DNA of 64,000 nt, taken from Phyllostachys edulis (lineage: Eukaryota > Streptophyta > Magnoliopsida > Poales > Poaceae). Within the stretch, counting starts at the first letter, position 1. The number at the start of each line of letters is the position of its first letter. A program made the position numbers and the translations under genes. The notes beneath the pieces were generated by a model. The model worked only from the letters and a program-made list of their open reading frames with translations, ran no database searches and was not told the origin of the DNA. The stretch is taken from positions 75,398,628 through 75,462,627 of the forward strand of contig CM070548.1 in NCBI GenBank assembly GCA_036346405.1, read 5' to 3'. Below, piece by piece: positions 19,718-34,199 of this stretch.

Positions 19718-22650
19718 TAACAACCCCATTTTTTAGATCGTTAGACTCTTCACAACCGTCCAGGATGTGTAGTTGTAAAGCAAGAAATAGCATCACAAGC
19801 AAGCTCACGTTTACAAAAAGAGGCAAACCTTTACTACAATAGTTAGGGCTTAACAGCTAGTTTGGACACAGGCACAGGCATCCAAGCCCAAATATAAAAC
19901 ATACTACAATCCAAAAGATACTTCTGAACCACAGGCACGCCCGAGCATGATTGAGGCCTAGTACCAGTAGTCTTCACCATCCGGTGGCTCCTCCTGATCA
20001 TAAAGATCACCTGTTTCCTCCCAAAGTTCTTATGTTGATGATTAGCAAGAATGAGTACAATAGTACTCAGCAAGTTGCATGGGAAATTCTATTTAACTAC
20101 TTGCTAAGATTATCAAGTGATTGGGATGGTTTTACCATAACAAGTGTATGTGGATGCATTACTTTGAGTTGAAAGCAGTTTGATATTTAAAACAGTAAAA
20201 TAATATTAAATATAACAATAGGGGTTTTCAACATCTGCATTTATCAACTTAACATTTGCAAAACTCTACTTATGCCTCATATATTAGAATCACCCATGAA
20301 CATAGCTTCATTAACCGGAAGCATGACGTATCTGAATACTAGTATTTATACTCTGCAGAGTAGCCCAACTTTACCCACAAGATACCTTAAACTCATACTG
20401 TCAAGCCACTACAAGGATTCCTATATATTGCAATCAATTTATTGCAACAAAAAAAAAAGTTCTTGCAAACGGTCCATGTTATTGCCATGATTAGTTATTT
20501 TGTGGTATTATTTATTTGTTATCGCTACAATTTATAGTTGTAGCAATAGTTAAAAAATCGTTGTAATAAAATATTTTTATTGCAACAAAAATAATTCATT
20601 GTAATAAAATATTTTTATTGCAATGATTTATTTTGTTGTAATATTTATAGATATTGCAATGAATTTATTGCAACCAAAAATATTTTGTTTCAAATAGTCT
20701 GTGTTATTGCCATGATTTGTTATTTTGTGGTATTATTTATTTGTCATCGCTACTATTTATATTTGTTGTAATAGTTAAAAAAATGTTGCAATAAAATGTT
20801 TTTATTGCAACGACAAAATAATTCGTTGTAACAACCAATAGATATTACCACGATTTTTTGTTGTAATACTTATAGATATTGCGACGAAATATTTAGATGT
20901 CATGTCTCTAAATATTCATTCGGATGGTGACTGGTCCATACCGTTGTGTAGTTCAGCGAGTGTCCTAACCAGCCCACTCTTGACTCACCTCCAATCCTCG
21001 GCTGCTCTATACAACAAGTGCAGTTGACATCCTGTAGATATTAAATCGGAAGAGTAGTGTACTAAGCCAAGTTGGATAAACCAAACCTGTGGTTGAGCGA
21101 TTTATGTGTTTGTTATTTAGTATAAGGTTTTAGTCCTTACTTGCCATCTAGTGAGGCAATGGACCAATTACCAATACGTGGTTGTCCACCTCTTGATCTC
21201 ACCTTTGACTCACTTTTATCAAGTATATTGGGTTGTCCAACTTCCTGATCTCAATCCTCAACTCTCTGTCAAAATCTATTGGTGTTTAGCCAATGTTCAT
21301 TATCACTATTTATAAATACATTGTGTGACAATGCCGAACATTCGCTATCATTTTATGTAACTTAAACTTGTCAAGGTGAATATGACCTACAAAGAATAGG
21401 AGGTTGTGGGTCTGTGTGGGTGATAGGATTTATCTAAGTACCATGACATTCAAAAATACAATTGCAATAACAAAATAATTAGCATAAATATGATAATGAA
21501 ATTAATATTACAAGTATATGAAATATAGGCTCAAAATGAGCAAACGAATGCAACTTGCCTCCTTGCTCAAAGTCCTCGAAAATCTACGCTTCTCCTGCGT
21601 CTTGCCCAGCGTTCTCCGGAGCTTGGTCGTCGGAGACGGGACCTAACGTAAAATAAAATATCTGGGCTTAACAAGGAGCGAGCTGGGAACAACATGAAAT
21701 AAAATAAATTTGGAAAGAATTAAAAAGAAGGGTGGTGTGGGTGATTAGGATTTAATGGGTGCTTGATTTGGCTAAACAGAGTTGAAAATGAGATTTACGT
21801 GCTCGAAATGGTCAAAATGGATATAAATATGTCTAACATATTTTGGGTGAACAGTATCGGGTCTAGTGAACAATATTGGGCTAGTACTGTTCACTTCGGG
21901 TTGGGTTCTATGAACAGTAATGGGTTTTGGGTTTTGCCTATGGGTTGGTTTGAACAGTGATGGGCTTGTATAATGTAGCATAGTACTGGCTTGTATTGTG
22001 TAACACAATACTGGGCCTGGCCTATTTGTCCCACTGGGCCAAGCCTTTACCCTGCCAGGCCGTTGTCTTGCTTCGGTGTGGCTTGTGTTGCACGGCTCAA
22101 GAGCCAGGCGCACTCCTAGGGCACCCGAGCTGGTGGTGGTGGCGCTGATGGTGACTGCGGCGGCTTCGGCGGCGCTGGGAAGCACGGTGAGCATCGCCGC
22201 AACTTGCACAACCCATTTTTGGGCTTTGTGCGCGTGGTGGTGGCTCGGGGAGGGGTGGTCACCGGGGGCGGCGCATGGCCGAAACAGGTGAGGTTGGCGG
22301 CGGTGGTCTGGCCATGCTCCGGCCAATTGGCCGGGGCTTAAGCATTAGTGGGCGGAGGGGGTCTTGGGGGTGGCAGCGGTGTGGCTCGGGAGGCACCGAA
22401 GCGGTCTGGCGCGATGATGACCATGGGTGGCACGGTGGCGAGGCTCAGCGTCGGCGAGTTGGCAATGAGGAGGGAGTGAATGGTGGTGGGGGTTGGGTTT
22501 GGGAGGTTGGGACGGCGCTGGTGATAAGGTTGGGATGGCAAGGGCTAGGTTAGCGGCGGATCGGATTTTGGCTCCCCGGAGAAGAAGGAACAAAGGGTGG
22601 TTCAATGGGGTTCAGTGGGTGATGGTGATGAGTTTGGCTCGGGATTAGGT
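19718..22650. other. Probable LTR-type or other repeat DNA, no gene recognised
   Basis: At 19718 the copia remnant stops and TGTAACAACCCCATTTT begins, a usual gypsy LTR start; internal GAGTACAATAGTACTCAGCA (about 20050) also occurs in such LTRs. No matching 3' end or target duplication could be fixed, so the extent is open. The right part (21960-22640) is GC-rich with overlapping frames on both strands and no domain I recognise. Confidence 0.35.
20472..20900. repeat. AT-rich direct duplication, period ~225 bp
   Basis: The block from GTCCATGTTATTGCCATGAT through TATTGCAACAAAAATAATTC (20472-20597) is repeated at 20697-20825 with few changes. The surrounding DNA is full of TTGCAAY / TTGTAATA motifs on both strands, as in subterminal repeats of some DNA transposons. 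Confidence 0.7.
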
Positions 22651-22900
22651 GGCCAGTGCATCTCTTGGTGGATCTTGAGCGGCGTTAATTCGATCCCTCA
22701 GCTTTGTTCTTCAGTGGATTCCGAAATTCAAAAAAGGGCATTGTATCTTTGAATCCTAGTCTTGTTGCACGACTAAGCAAGGTGTTTGGTTTTTCGGGAC
22801 AACGTCTTCCTGACGTGCCTTGCCTGTTATCTTCTTGGTGGTTTTTATTACCATCTGTGCAGTGAGTATTTCAATATTCATCTTCGAATCCTATATATAT
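22651..22900 (+). mobile_element. Piece of the 5' LTR of copia A
   Basis: From GGCCAGTGCATCTCTTGGTG onward it matches 40516-40760 of the 3' LTR almost base for base up to a (TA)n tract, where element B is inserted. Left of 22651 the match stops abruptly. Confidence 0.85.
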
Positions 22901-24920
22901 TGTAGGACCGGAAAGGCGACTAGAGGGAGGGTGAATAGGAGCACTATCTATTCTTCGCTTTGATCGGATTCAAACATGATATTGACTCCAATAGCTATGA
23001 GAACTATGAAGATCAATATATATAAGCGTAGCGGAAGACTTGTACTGAATCCCCTTCAAATCCCCAAAAGAAACGAACAAAAACACAAAAATCAGCCTGA
23101 TGAACAGCACCGGTCGTACCGGATGAACAGTACCAGTCGTTCCGCTTTTCGGTATAACCGGATGAACAGTGCCGGTCGTTCCGCATGAACAGTAAAATCA
23201 TGCGAATGAATAGTAAACAGCCTGAAAACAAAATCAAAAATTGACGTAACTTTTGATCCGTAACTCCAAACTTCACGAAACTTGAAACACACCTTCCTAA
23301 GGATGTTAGGAACCTATTCCAATCAAAGATTGTAGAGATCCATGACAAAAGATTTGATCTTTTTCAGTTTTACCGAAGGAGGGTACAAAAACCGAGCAAA
23401 ACGAAAACTTGATCCAAAAGCTTGCTCGTGGGTGGATGATTATCAAGATGGCTTTAGATCATACCCCACACATCCCAGCAAGCAAGATCAAGAGAAAAAA
23501 CCAAGTAAAAACTCTCGGATCAAAGAAAGCCCCAAAATCATCAAATAGAGAGGATGAACACAACGAGACTCATCTCAAGAGATTTGGATGGATTGATTTG
23601 AGATGAATGATTGTTGCTTACAGCCACTCCACATGGAGGGCAAAGCTCACCACGTGAGCACACACTCTCAATCCAAACCCTAGAACCTAGCTCTCATCTT
23701 TCTCCTCAAAACCCTAAACCAAAATAGGGCAACCACAAGGGTTTTGGGCTGGCTATCTCCTTGGCTTCGAGCAGCCCCCAAGCAGCCACCAACACCCGTA
23801 TTTATATGGAGGCTAAGCATCTAGGGTATATTCCATTATGGCACCCATTAAACCCTAACACACAATGGGTTAACACAACGCACGCATCTCAAAGCGCCGT
23901 CTTCGTCTTCGATTGACCTAAACCGCTTCACCATGCGCCGACCCGCGCCGCGGTTTAGCCAAAAGGTCACCAAGGCGGTATTTGATAAAATTACCAAAAT
24001 ACCCCTTCTCGATCTTTCTCCAAAAGACCGAGTCCACAGATCGTAAAGCAATCCCATGCTTCGCCACGTGTAGGTTGATCAACAGCTCTATGTTGTCAAG
24101 TCTCTCCCGTCCAGATCCCACCGGCACCACTGAGCACTTGCAACGACTCCCGCGCCACTTGATCCAACCAGTCGCACCGAACTGCTCGTTCGGTCACCCT
24201 TGTCCATCATGCGCCTCGCTTGAGTCCTCTGACCTCACCCAGCATCCTTGATCGTTCTGGACCTCAGCTCTCCAAGCTTAGTCCCGATCCACCTCGCCAC
24301 GACCGTCATAGACACGCAAGCAACCCGCACAAAGAATAGACCAAGAAACCATCTCCAGAACAAGTTCTTCACAACTTGACCCACGTTAGCCAAAACATGC
24401 ATCATGCAACACATATGCAATGATCAACATGAACTTGACCAAACTCAAAACAAATCCCAAGCTAAATCAACAATTCACTCAAATCATTCCACAAGCGGTA
24501 CTACCGCCAGTAATCCCCAGATATTACCGCCATGCGGTCATATCATTAAAGCATCTTGGTCATACCGCAACCTCGAGAAATCCCAAAATCTCCAAAACAT
24601 CCTCTCTGGAATTTTCATACCGCATACACGCGGTCATTCCGCCATGCGGTACTACCGGCAACCAAAGCCCGGTCGTACCGCTCCTCAAGCACACCAGAGC
24701 ATCAAAATCACCTTCTCTGGAAAAACGCAACCGCCAACAAACTTGTGGTCGATCCGCCAAGCGGTACTACCGCGGCCACAACATCGGTGCTACCACAAAA
24801 CCTGACACTTGCTGAAAACACCAAATTTCAACAAACTTTCAAAGCAATTGCCAATAGTCTCATCACCTAAGATCATGAGCATGTCCACATGACATCCACA
24901 ATGTCCTCATGACATCCACA
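22901..24920 (-). mobile_element. Element B 3' LTR (left copy)
   Basis: Plus strand starts TGTAGGACCGG and ends GACATCCACA. Contains a C-rich block close to its end on the minus strand (TTCACCCTCCCTC), CGGTNNNACCG palindromes (23111, 24495, 24647, 24670, 24762) and two tandem copies of CATGACATCCACAATGTC at its right end. Confidence 0.88.
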
Positions 24921-24931
24921 ATCTCCCCCTT
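24921..24931 (-). other. Element B polypurine tract
   Basis: AAGGGGGAGAT on the minus strand directly before the 3' LTR start TGTGGATGTCATG. Confidence 0.75.
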
Positions 24932-27900
24932 GATGAACACATTGGCAATTTCCCAAAAATGTAAGTTTGTGGTTTGAAAAAGAAAATACTTGACAATTTC
25001 GCGCAAAGGCTCAACTTGGCTCAAATACAAGAGAATGCAATGAGAAAGACCAAGTTGGCTTCAGAATTGTTTCAGCAAGTGAGACACGGCAGAAGGAGCA
25101 AGAAAAGCTTCAATTTCCAGAGAAGTGACAAAAATCTCACTTAAGGTCCATATGAAAGAACAATTGTTCTATTTGACCTTAGATCATTGTGAGGCTTCAA
25201 GAATTGCAATTCAAGTTTAGAAAAGGCAATAAGACCAAAAGAATGCAATAAGAATGCTCCCCCTCACTATGATCATCATTTTAAAAGAGAGAATATGAAA
25301 TTTCAATTTCTCCATTTCTCCCCCTTACAAAACTACTCCCTTATAACCAAAAAGCTCTTTATTAACATTACATTTTTGCTATATCTTCTCCCCCTTTGAC
25401 AATGGATTCATCAAGAAATCATCTCTTCCTCTCATTCAGAGATGACAAATGCATAAGCAAGGAAGAAGTAAAAGAAAGAGCATGCATGAAATGCAATGGG
25501 GTGGCTTTATTTTTGTTTTGATTTTTCAATTTTTAGGTAAAAGAAGCTTTGGAGATTACTCAATTGAACAGGCTAACATTTCTACCATTACTCAAGATAC
25601 AACAAGCCTGACAAATCTAGCAAGATCATGATAAGACATATATAGCAAAGCTAGGCTAATGAGCTCAATATATCACAAGTTGTTGGGTAAAATTAAGCAA
25701 CGCTTCAAAATTAGCAAGTTCAACAACAGGTATCCTAAAGTGATAATGGCCTTGTCAGAATGTCATTGTGAGATCCAGAAGCTAGCAAAGACCATTTTAG
25801 AGACTAAAAGTTCTAAATTGAATCATTTTGCTCAAAATACCTCAAAAGCCCAATTTTCAACTTTTTCATTTGCAATGAATATTCAAGCTGATTAAAAGTC
25901 TATCTTAGTAAAGAAGATCCTGGACTAGGAGCCATCCACAATCTCTTCCTAAGCTTCAATCACATTTGACAAATTGCATTTTTAGCCATGTGCTAGATCT
26001 CAAGCCTTGTCACGACCATCACAAGCACAAAAAGCTTAAAAAAGTGGTCTAGGTCATCCAAAACCCCCCCTAAGTTCATGCCTAGTACAATGGCAAGCCG
26101 TCTCATGAGAAAGAATTGGTGAGATCAGTTTTTCGCACAAAAGAGATCATTTTTTATTTTACACAAGGGCTAATTTAGATTCTTTAATGAACTGAAAGCT
26201 CAAAGATGTTCAATTCTAGATTCCAGAGCTAAGAAAGCAATTTTGACAGGGCCAATGTCACAAAAGGATCACTAATTGTGTAACTAGCTAAAAGATCCAT
26301 AAATTGCAATTTTCAGTTCAAGTTAATTAACAGTTCTAGCTCATATAGCAAAGACATTGCCGCACATGTGAAAGCATGATAATTCTAGCAAGTCAAAAAC
26401 TAGACACGCTCTTGAGCAAGAATTGAAATACTAAAACTCAAGAGAGTAATAAGCAAAGCTTCATCAATTTAAAAGAGAGCAGTAAAGCTTATATTACAAT
26501 GCATCTTTTTGGATTTTTCATATGTATGCAATATGATACAATGTGATGCACAAAAGACTTAAAAGCCTAAAAAGATCAAGAAGGTCAAAAATGATCCAAA
26601 GAAAATACCACTTAAAGAAGGTATCAGAAAAGATCCACAAAAAGTTCACATGAACAAGGAAAGCTCAGATGAACAAGGAAAGTTCAGAAAAGAACTAACT
26701 CCCCCTCAAACCAACCCATAGGGATAAATTATCCCTAATTCGCTTCTTAAGGTGGCAAACCTTGATGGGTCTAAAAGGTTTTGAGGGAATAAACCTGCCA
26801 AAAAAGCCAGAAACTCCACAAGATAGCACAAAGACTTCAAACACCACACGATCTCTAGGGAAAGCAACTCGAAAAGCTAGGGAGCGAAACACCAACACTA
26901 AAAAGCTTACAGGCAGCTCAAAACCTGCTAAAACTAGTGATTGGGAGACAAGCTCGACCTAGACTATGAAAGAAGTGCATCCTAGAAAACATGGGATAAG
27001 AAGAGTGCCTAGAAAGGACACGTGCTAGAACAGAGCCTCCTATCTACCCTGAACATAACAAGCCCAACACCTGACACAAAACAGATGCTATGCAAGGTAG
27101 ACTAGGGATACCATACATAAATGAAAGGTATAGAAGCTCGAACCTGAGTCACACTGCTTGGCAGTGAGATGTAGTCATGATGGATGAAGATCCATTCCTT
27201 GAAGCTCCAGAAGGTAGTTGCGCTCACCCATCATCCTCATCTCAAATTCCTTCGTCTCCAGAAGTGATAGTCATCATTGAAGGCACAAATGAAGAAGAAC
27301 CAACGACTTGAGGTGATAACACTTGTTGGACCACATGTTCTTCTTCTCGGTGAAAGACTACACCAAAGAGACAGAAAAGTCTATGCCTTGGTATCGGGTT
27401 AGTGAAACAATATCTAGGGAAACAAGCCAAGACACATGACTAGCAAGGATAGCAGCAAATGATCCAAACCTCATAAAAGCATATAATCAATAATTTAAGA
27501 CATGAGCATGGAGATAGACAAGACAATTTCAGCACATGCTATCCAAGATATGATAAAGCTCAAACTATCCTTAATCCACAATAAGGCATAGGAGCAAGCA
27601 AACAAGCACATAGCATATCACCCATCATATAGTAAAGCATGCTAGTGAAAGCTATGGCAAGACTCATGCATCCACAATTAACAGTAAGGCACAATAACCA
27701 TGTAAGCATAAAGCATGTTATAGAACAAGACATGGATAAAGAATGCTAACATGGATATCAAGTGAACATGTGGATACATACAGCAAACATCAACACGAGC
27801 AAGATAAATCATGTACACAACAGCATAGGCTCATGAAGACAAGACCAAGCTTATATACCCATGGAAGTAATGAACAACAGTTTAATACATGGATACATAA

Positions 27901-28298
27901 GCAAGAATCAACATGAGTAAGATAATAAGGGTACAAGACAGCACAAGCTCATGATGACAAGACCAAGCTCATACACCCATGGAAATTAAGAACAACAATA
28001 TGATACATGGAAGTACAAGCAAGGTAAAAGCATGATGAAAGATATCACAAGAGTAACACATGCCAAAAAGGTACAAGTGAGCACAAAGATAAGCACAACA
28101 TGCCAAGATTGAATAATCATGAAAGTAATGCATGAAGGTATAAGATAGCTCACCAAACATATGAAAGCACCAATCATGAAAGAACATGCCTCTTGGAGGC
28201 CATCGTTGAGGTGGAGAACCATCAAGTGTCCTGATCATGTGATGAAGCAAAAGATCAGAATCTTTAAGTCCATGTTCTCCAACCCGCGTTCTTGGTAC
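24932..28298. other. Element B internal non-coding region
   Basis: AT-rich and purine-biased on the plus strand, only short frames on either strand, no pol motifs. It replaces the pol gene of autonomous relatives. Several CTCCCCCT blocks (for example near 25258, 25320 and 25390) resemble repeated polypurine tracts on the minus strand. Around 27840-28020 a segment of about 100 bp is duplicated (GACAAGACCAAGCT...ACCCATGGAA). Confidence 0.6.
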
Positions 28299-30344
28299 CT
28301 ACACATGAGAAATGCAAGGTGTCCAAGTCTTGGATCCCGAAGAGTTAGAGAGCAAATGCTTGGGAACCCAAACCTTGGACACACCACCACCAGAAGCTGT
28401 CGAACTATTATGTGAGTTAGCATGATGCAAATGATGGTCCATGCAAGAAGATCCAATCTCATTCTTGGAGGCACGCCGCGAGTGGACAACTCGAAGAGGA
28501 AAATAAGGTCCATCTCTAGTAAAGCAGCGGTGGCCTAGCTTGAAAGTGCCAAGATGAGAACCAACAGAAGCATCAAAAGAAATCTCACAACCTCGCCGTG
28601 GGTGTGTGCCTTGATGAACAAAATGAGGTCCACCTCTTGAAAAACGGCGGAAATCCTGCCTCAGGGTAGCTCGTGGACCAAAACCAAAACCACGCAAACC
28701 ATATCCACGGTGCTGTCCGACACCACTAGAAAAGATGTCAAAGAAGCCATCAATAAAGCGAGTCCTCTTGCTAGGCTCTTTAGTGTGCATGTCATAAGAA
28801 AGACTATGCCCACTAGGAGACTTAGAAGCATGAGCTCGACGCAAATGTTTTGCACGCCGAAAGCAGAAATCCACACGATGTCCATTCTTCCCACAAAATG
28901 AGCAATGGTGTAAAGATCTCCTAGGAGACACGGTCCGAGAGGACAGAGCACCATTATGGCTCAAAGAAGAAGTCCTAGAAGAACTAGCATCATGACTCGT
29001 CCTCGTATCGACACTAGACACACACATGCCATGAAAAAGACTATGTGTGTTCCTAGAGGTACGACAACGCACTCGACGCTCATATTTCATACGGCGAAAG
29101 CAAAACTCAAGAGTGTGTCCATCTTTCTTACAAAAGGTGCAATGGTACTTCCTTTTTGAAGATGTAGTACCATTTGAAGAAGAAACACCCTTGTCCTTTG
29201 AAATCCTTTGGACAACACAAGAAGAGTTCGAAAAAGTCGAACTCACCAAAGAATAGCTATCCAAAGCGATGCCACAAAAACCAACATCAAGTGACTCACA
29301 TTTAGCACAAGAAGACTTCAACTCCGAATGCAAAGAAGCAAAAGAGATCTTTAAAACATCAATCTCGGAGTGAAGGCAAATACAAGAGTCACATGACTTG
29401 GCGCTCATATCATCGCGCAAAGACTCAATCTCGCTCTTCAAAGAAATACAAGATGTGCAAGAAATTAATGATGCTTTCGAATTAAGCATGTAGTTCAAAG
29501 CATCAATTTCAGTTTCTAAGCTAGCACAATTCTTGCAAGAGACTAAACCATCCTTAAGCAATTTTTCATATTCAAAGCACATGCTACAAGGCCTAGCTTC
29601 AATTTCAATAATCTCAGCCCTAGCATTTTGTAATTGCTCAAGATGCATGGAATTAGTCAATCTAAGCTTCTCAATTTCAGCAAGCATGCCTACACAAGAA
29701 TCACAATCATTTCTAGCCATAGATCTAAGATTGCCTATTTCTAACTTAGCATTGTCGAGTTCATGATGTAAGGCAACACAAGAATCACAGGGCATAGAAG
29801 CATTTGATCTCAATAATTTATTTTCAGATTTTAGGCATGCAAGAGAGTTATTCAAGTTCTCCATGTCTACAAGTAATGAATCATAAGCATTCATGGAGGT
29901 TTTCAATTTGGAGAGCTCATGAGACAGATCACCCTTTTTTCCTTTTAGCAATTTCATTTTCTTCCTAAGAGCATGCAATTTGTATTCATATGAAATCAAG
30001 CCATCAATGAGTTTTTCTTTGCTCACCTTGCTTAGCTTGAGTAAGGGATCGTCCTCGGAAGAGTCATCATGATCATCCTTGAAATGCTCTTCATCATTCT
30101 CATCCTCAATCGCTACTCCACATACGCCACTGGGCTTCTTCTCCTCGGGCTCCAAAAGTGACTCATCCCTGAAACTAGAACAATCAAAACAAAAGGATTT
30201 GCCACAGAAATCACAGGAGACTTCCTCCTCCATCGCCATTAGACTTATCATACATTCAAATATCTTGTTACGACCAACACCATTGGTAAAAGAACTACGA
30301 CAAGATGCAAAGAAGCGCTCACAAGTCCTTATATTTGTCGCCAT
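28299..30344 (-). CDS. Element B gag-like protein with CxxC coiled-coil ladder and two zinc knuckles
   Basis: A 681-aa open frame without stops. I start it at ATG 30344 (MATNIRTCERFF); the upstream TTG lies in the primer site. It has an N-terminal Cys-rich motif (CDFCGKSFCFDC, 44-53), an acidic stretch (77-100), then long helical leucine-rich sequence (105-360) with CxxC pairs at about 186, 214, 253, 270, 296, 318 and 346, each followed by heptad-like L/I spacing. Two CX2CX4HX4C knuckles follow (402-415 and 481-494), then an Arg/Ser/Gly-rich part and the C-terminal motif KVWVPKHLL shared with copia gag. The usual UBN2 gag domain at the N-terminus is absent. Probably an RNA-binding structural protein of the element; function inferred. 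Confidence 0.75.
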   Translation of the reverse strand: MATNIRTCERFFASCRSSFTNGVGRNKIFECMISLMAMEEEVSCDFCGKSFCFDCSSFRDESLLEPEEKKPSGVCGVAIEDENDEEHFKDDHDDSSEDDPLLKLSKVSKEKLIDGLISYEYKLHALRKKMKLLKGKKGDLSHELSKLKTSMNAYDSLLVDMENLNNSLACLKSENKLLRSNASMPCDSCVALHHELDNAKLEIGNLRSMARNDCDSCVGMLAEIEKLRLTNSMHLEQLQNARAEIIEIEARPCSMCFEYEKLLKDGLVSCKNCASLETEIDALNYMLNSKASLISCTSCISLKSEIESLRDDMSAKSCDSCICLHSEIDVLKISFASLHSELKSSCAKCESLDVGFCGIALDSYSLVSSTFSNSSCVVQRISKDKGVSSSNGTTSSKRKYHCTFCKKDGHTLEFCFRRMKYERRVRCRTSRNTHSLFHGMCVSSVDTRTSHDASSSRTSSLSHNGALSSRTVSPRRSLHHCSFCGKNGHRVDFCFRRAKHLRRAHASKSPSGHSLSYDMHTKEPSKRTRFIDGFFDIFSSGVGQHRGYGLRGFGFGPRATLRQDFRRFSRGGPHFVHQGTHPRRGCEISFDASVGSHLGTFKLGHRCFTRDGPYFPLRVVHSRRASKNEIGSSCMDHHLHHANSHNSSTASGGGVSKVWVPKHLLSNSSGSKTWTPCISHV

Positions 30345-30381
30345 GCTCAAAGATCGGTTAAGATCACAAAAGAGCAAACTT

Positions 30382-30394
30382 GGCTCTGATACCA
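30382..30394 (-). promoter_or_regulatory. Element B primer binding site
   Basis: TGGTATCAGAGCC on the minus strand, three bases after the LTR terminal CCTACA. Complementary to initiator Met-tRNA as in most copia elements. Confidence 0.88.
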
Positions 30395-30396
30395 AT

Positions 30397-33277
<2,881 letters not shown>

Positions 33278-33302
33278 ATCCAGAAAACCAAAATTTGAAG
33301 AA

Positions 33303-34077
33303 ATGGCATCATCGTCAGATGTCGTTAAGCCGGAAGTGTTTGATGGTGCCAGCTTCAAACGTTGGCAGGCTAAAACTAAGTTATGGCTGACTGACCTTGA
33401 ACTTTTTTAAGTCATTTCAAATCCTCTGATGTTCCCTTTGAAAACCGCTGAAATGACATGGTGGGAGGATGCGAATAATTCAGCCCTAGCTCGTTTGTTA
33501 GCAGTCTTATCCAACCACCTGTTCGACGTGTATGTTAGTTTCACTAATGCCAAACAACTCTGGGATGAACAAGATGAGAAGTATTCCGAAGGGGATAATG
33601 TAAATGGGTCCTTTATTACTGTTGCATACTTGAATTATAAGATGGTAGAGGGACGGTCGGTGATGGAGCAACTCTATGAGCTTCAACTCCATGTACATGA
33701 TTTAAATTAGTACGACTGTGTCCTACCAGAGAGTTTTCAAGTTAATGTCATCTTGGCTAAGTTATCGCCCTCGTGGCGTGACTTTGTGACCGCTCGACGA
33801 CATATAAAGGAGCGCTTGGCACTCAATGAGCTTTCAGCAGCTATCAATGTCGAGGAGTGGGCAAGAGCCGGTGACAACAAAGGTAAGGCTCAAGTCCAAG
33901 CTTATCAAGTGGAGGTCAAGAGTGCTGGAGGCTCTGGGAATCAGAAATTCAAAATTCAACCCAAAAACAAGCTTCAAGGAAAGAATATGAGGAAGAAGAA
34001 GGAGGACATTGTCTGCTTTGTATGCAGAGTGGCTGGTCATAAAGCCAACCATTGCCGCAATAAAAAAAGGCAAGGGT
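33303..34077 (+). pseudogene. Copia A gag
   Basis: One frame from ATG 33303 (MASSSDVVKPEVFDGASFKR), with the UBN2 gag core (KQLWDEQDEKYS, YELQLHVHDLN, LPESFQVNVILAKLSPSWRD) and a CX2CX4HX4C knuckle (CFVCRVAGHKANHC, 34015-34056). Interrupted by in-frame stops at 33408-33410 and 33708-33710 and by a probable extra base in the A-run near 34064-34070. Just after, solo LTR C interrupts the gag/pol junction. Confidence 0.88.
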
Positions 34078-34199
34078 CCTTCTGTGAGACCTTGCGGCCT
34101 TGTCACGGTTTTTGCTGATGAATAATTGATTTGAATATTTGTCTTTTGGGTTGCTTGGAATTTGCGGCTGCGGAAGTTTCGGTTGTTCCTTTTCGGGTG

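Larger units (their letters stand above)
17264..19735 (-). pseudogene. Ty1/copia integrase remnant, split by a Mutator-like element
   Basis: Reading on the minus strand from about 19735: pre-integrase residues, then CNACQQAKRH (zinc-finger end), EHVHSDMRGPA (first catalytic Asp), SVGGYKYYVSFIDDFSEFTW and RTFVQF (19572-19315). After a 1.4-kb insertion it resumes with TDWGGEY (second Asp), HQQNGSTERKHRH (catalytic Glu) and, at 17656-17264, the C-terminal part (RTPLDRLLGAEPDYS, RCVFLGYSLMHKGYKCL). Stops occur at codons normally encoding Gln. No RT follows on the left. A dead fragment with unknown outer ends. Confidence 0.85.

Noticed and set aside
30345..30395. Longer version of the element B gag-like frame starting at a TTG
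   Set aside because: The first codons lie in the primer binding site; the first ATG at 30344 is the more likely start.
34098..34102. Alternative start of solo LTR C at TGTCACGG
   Set aside because: TGTGAGACC at 34083 gives a perfect 5-bp target duplication (CCTTC) on both sides; the other start does not.
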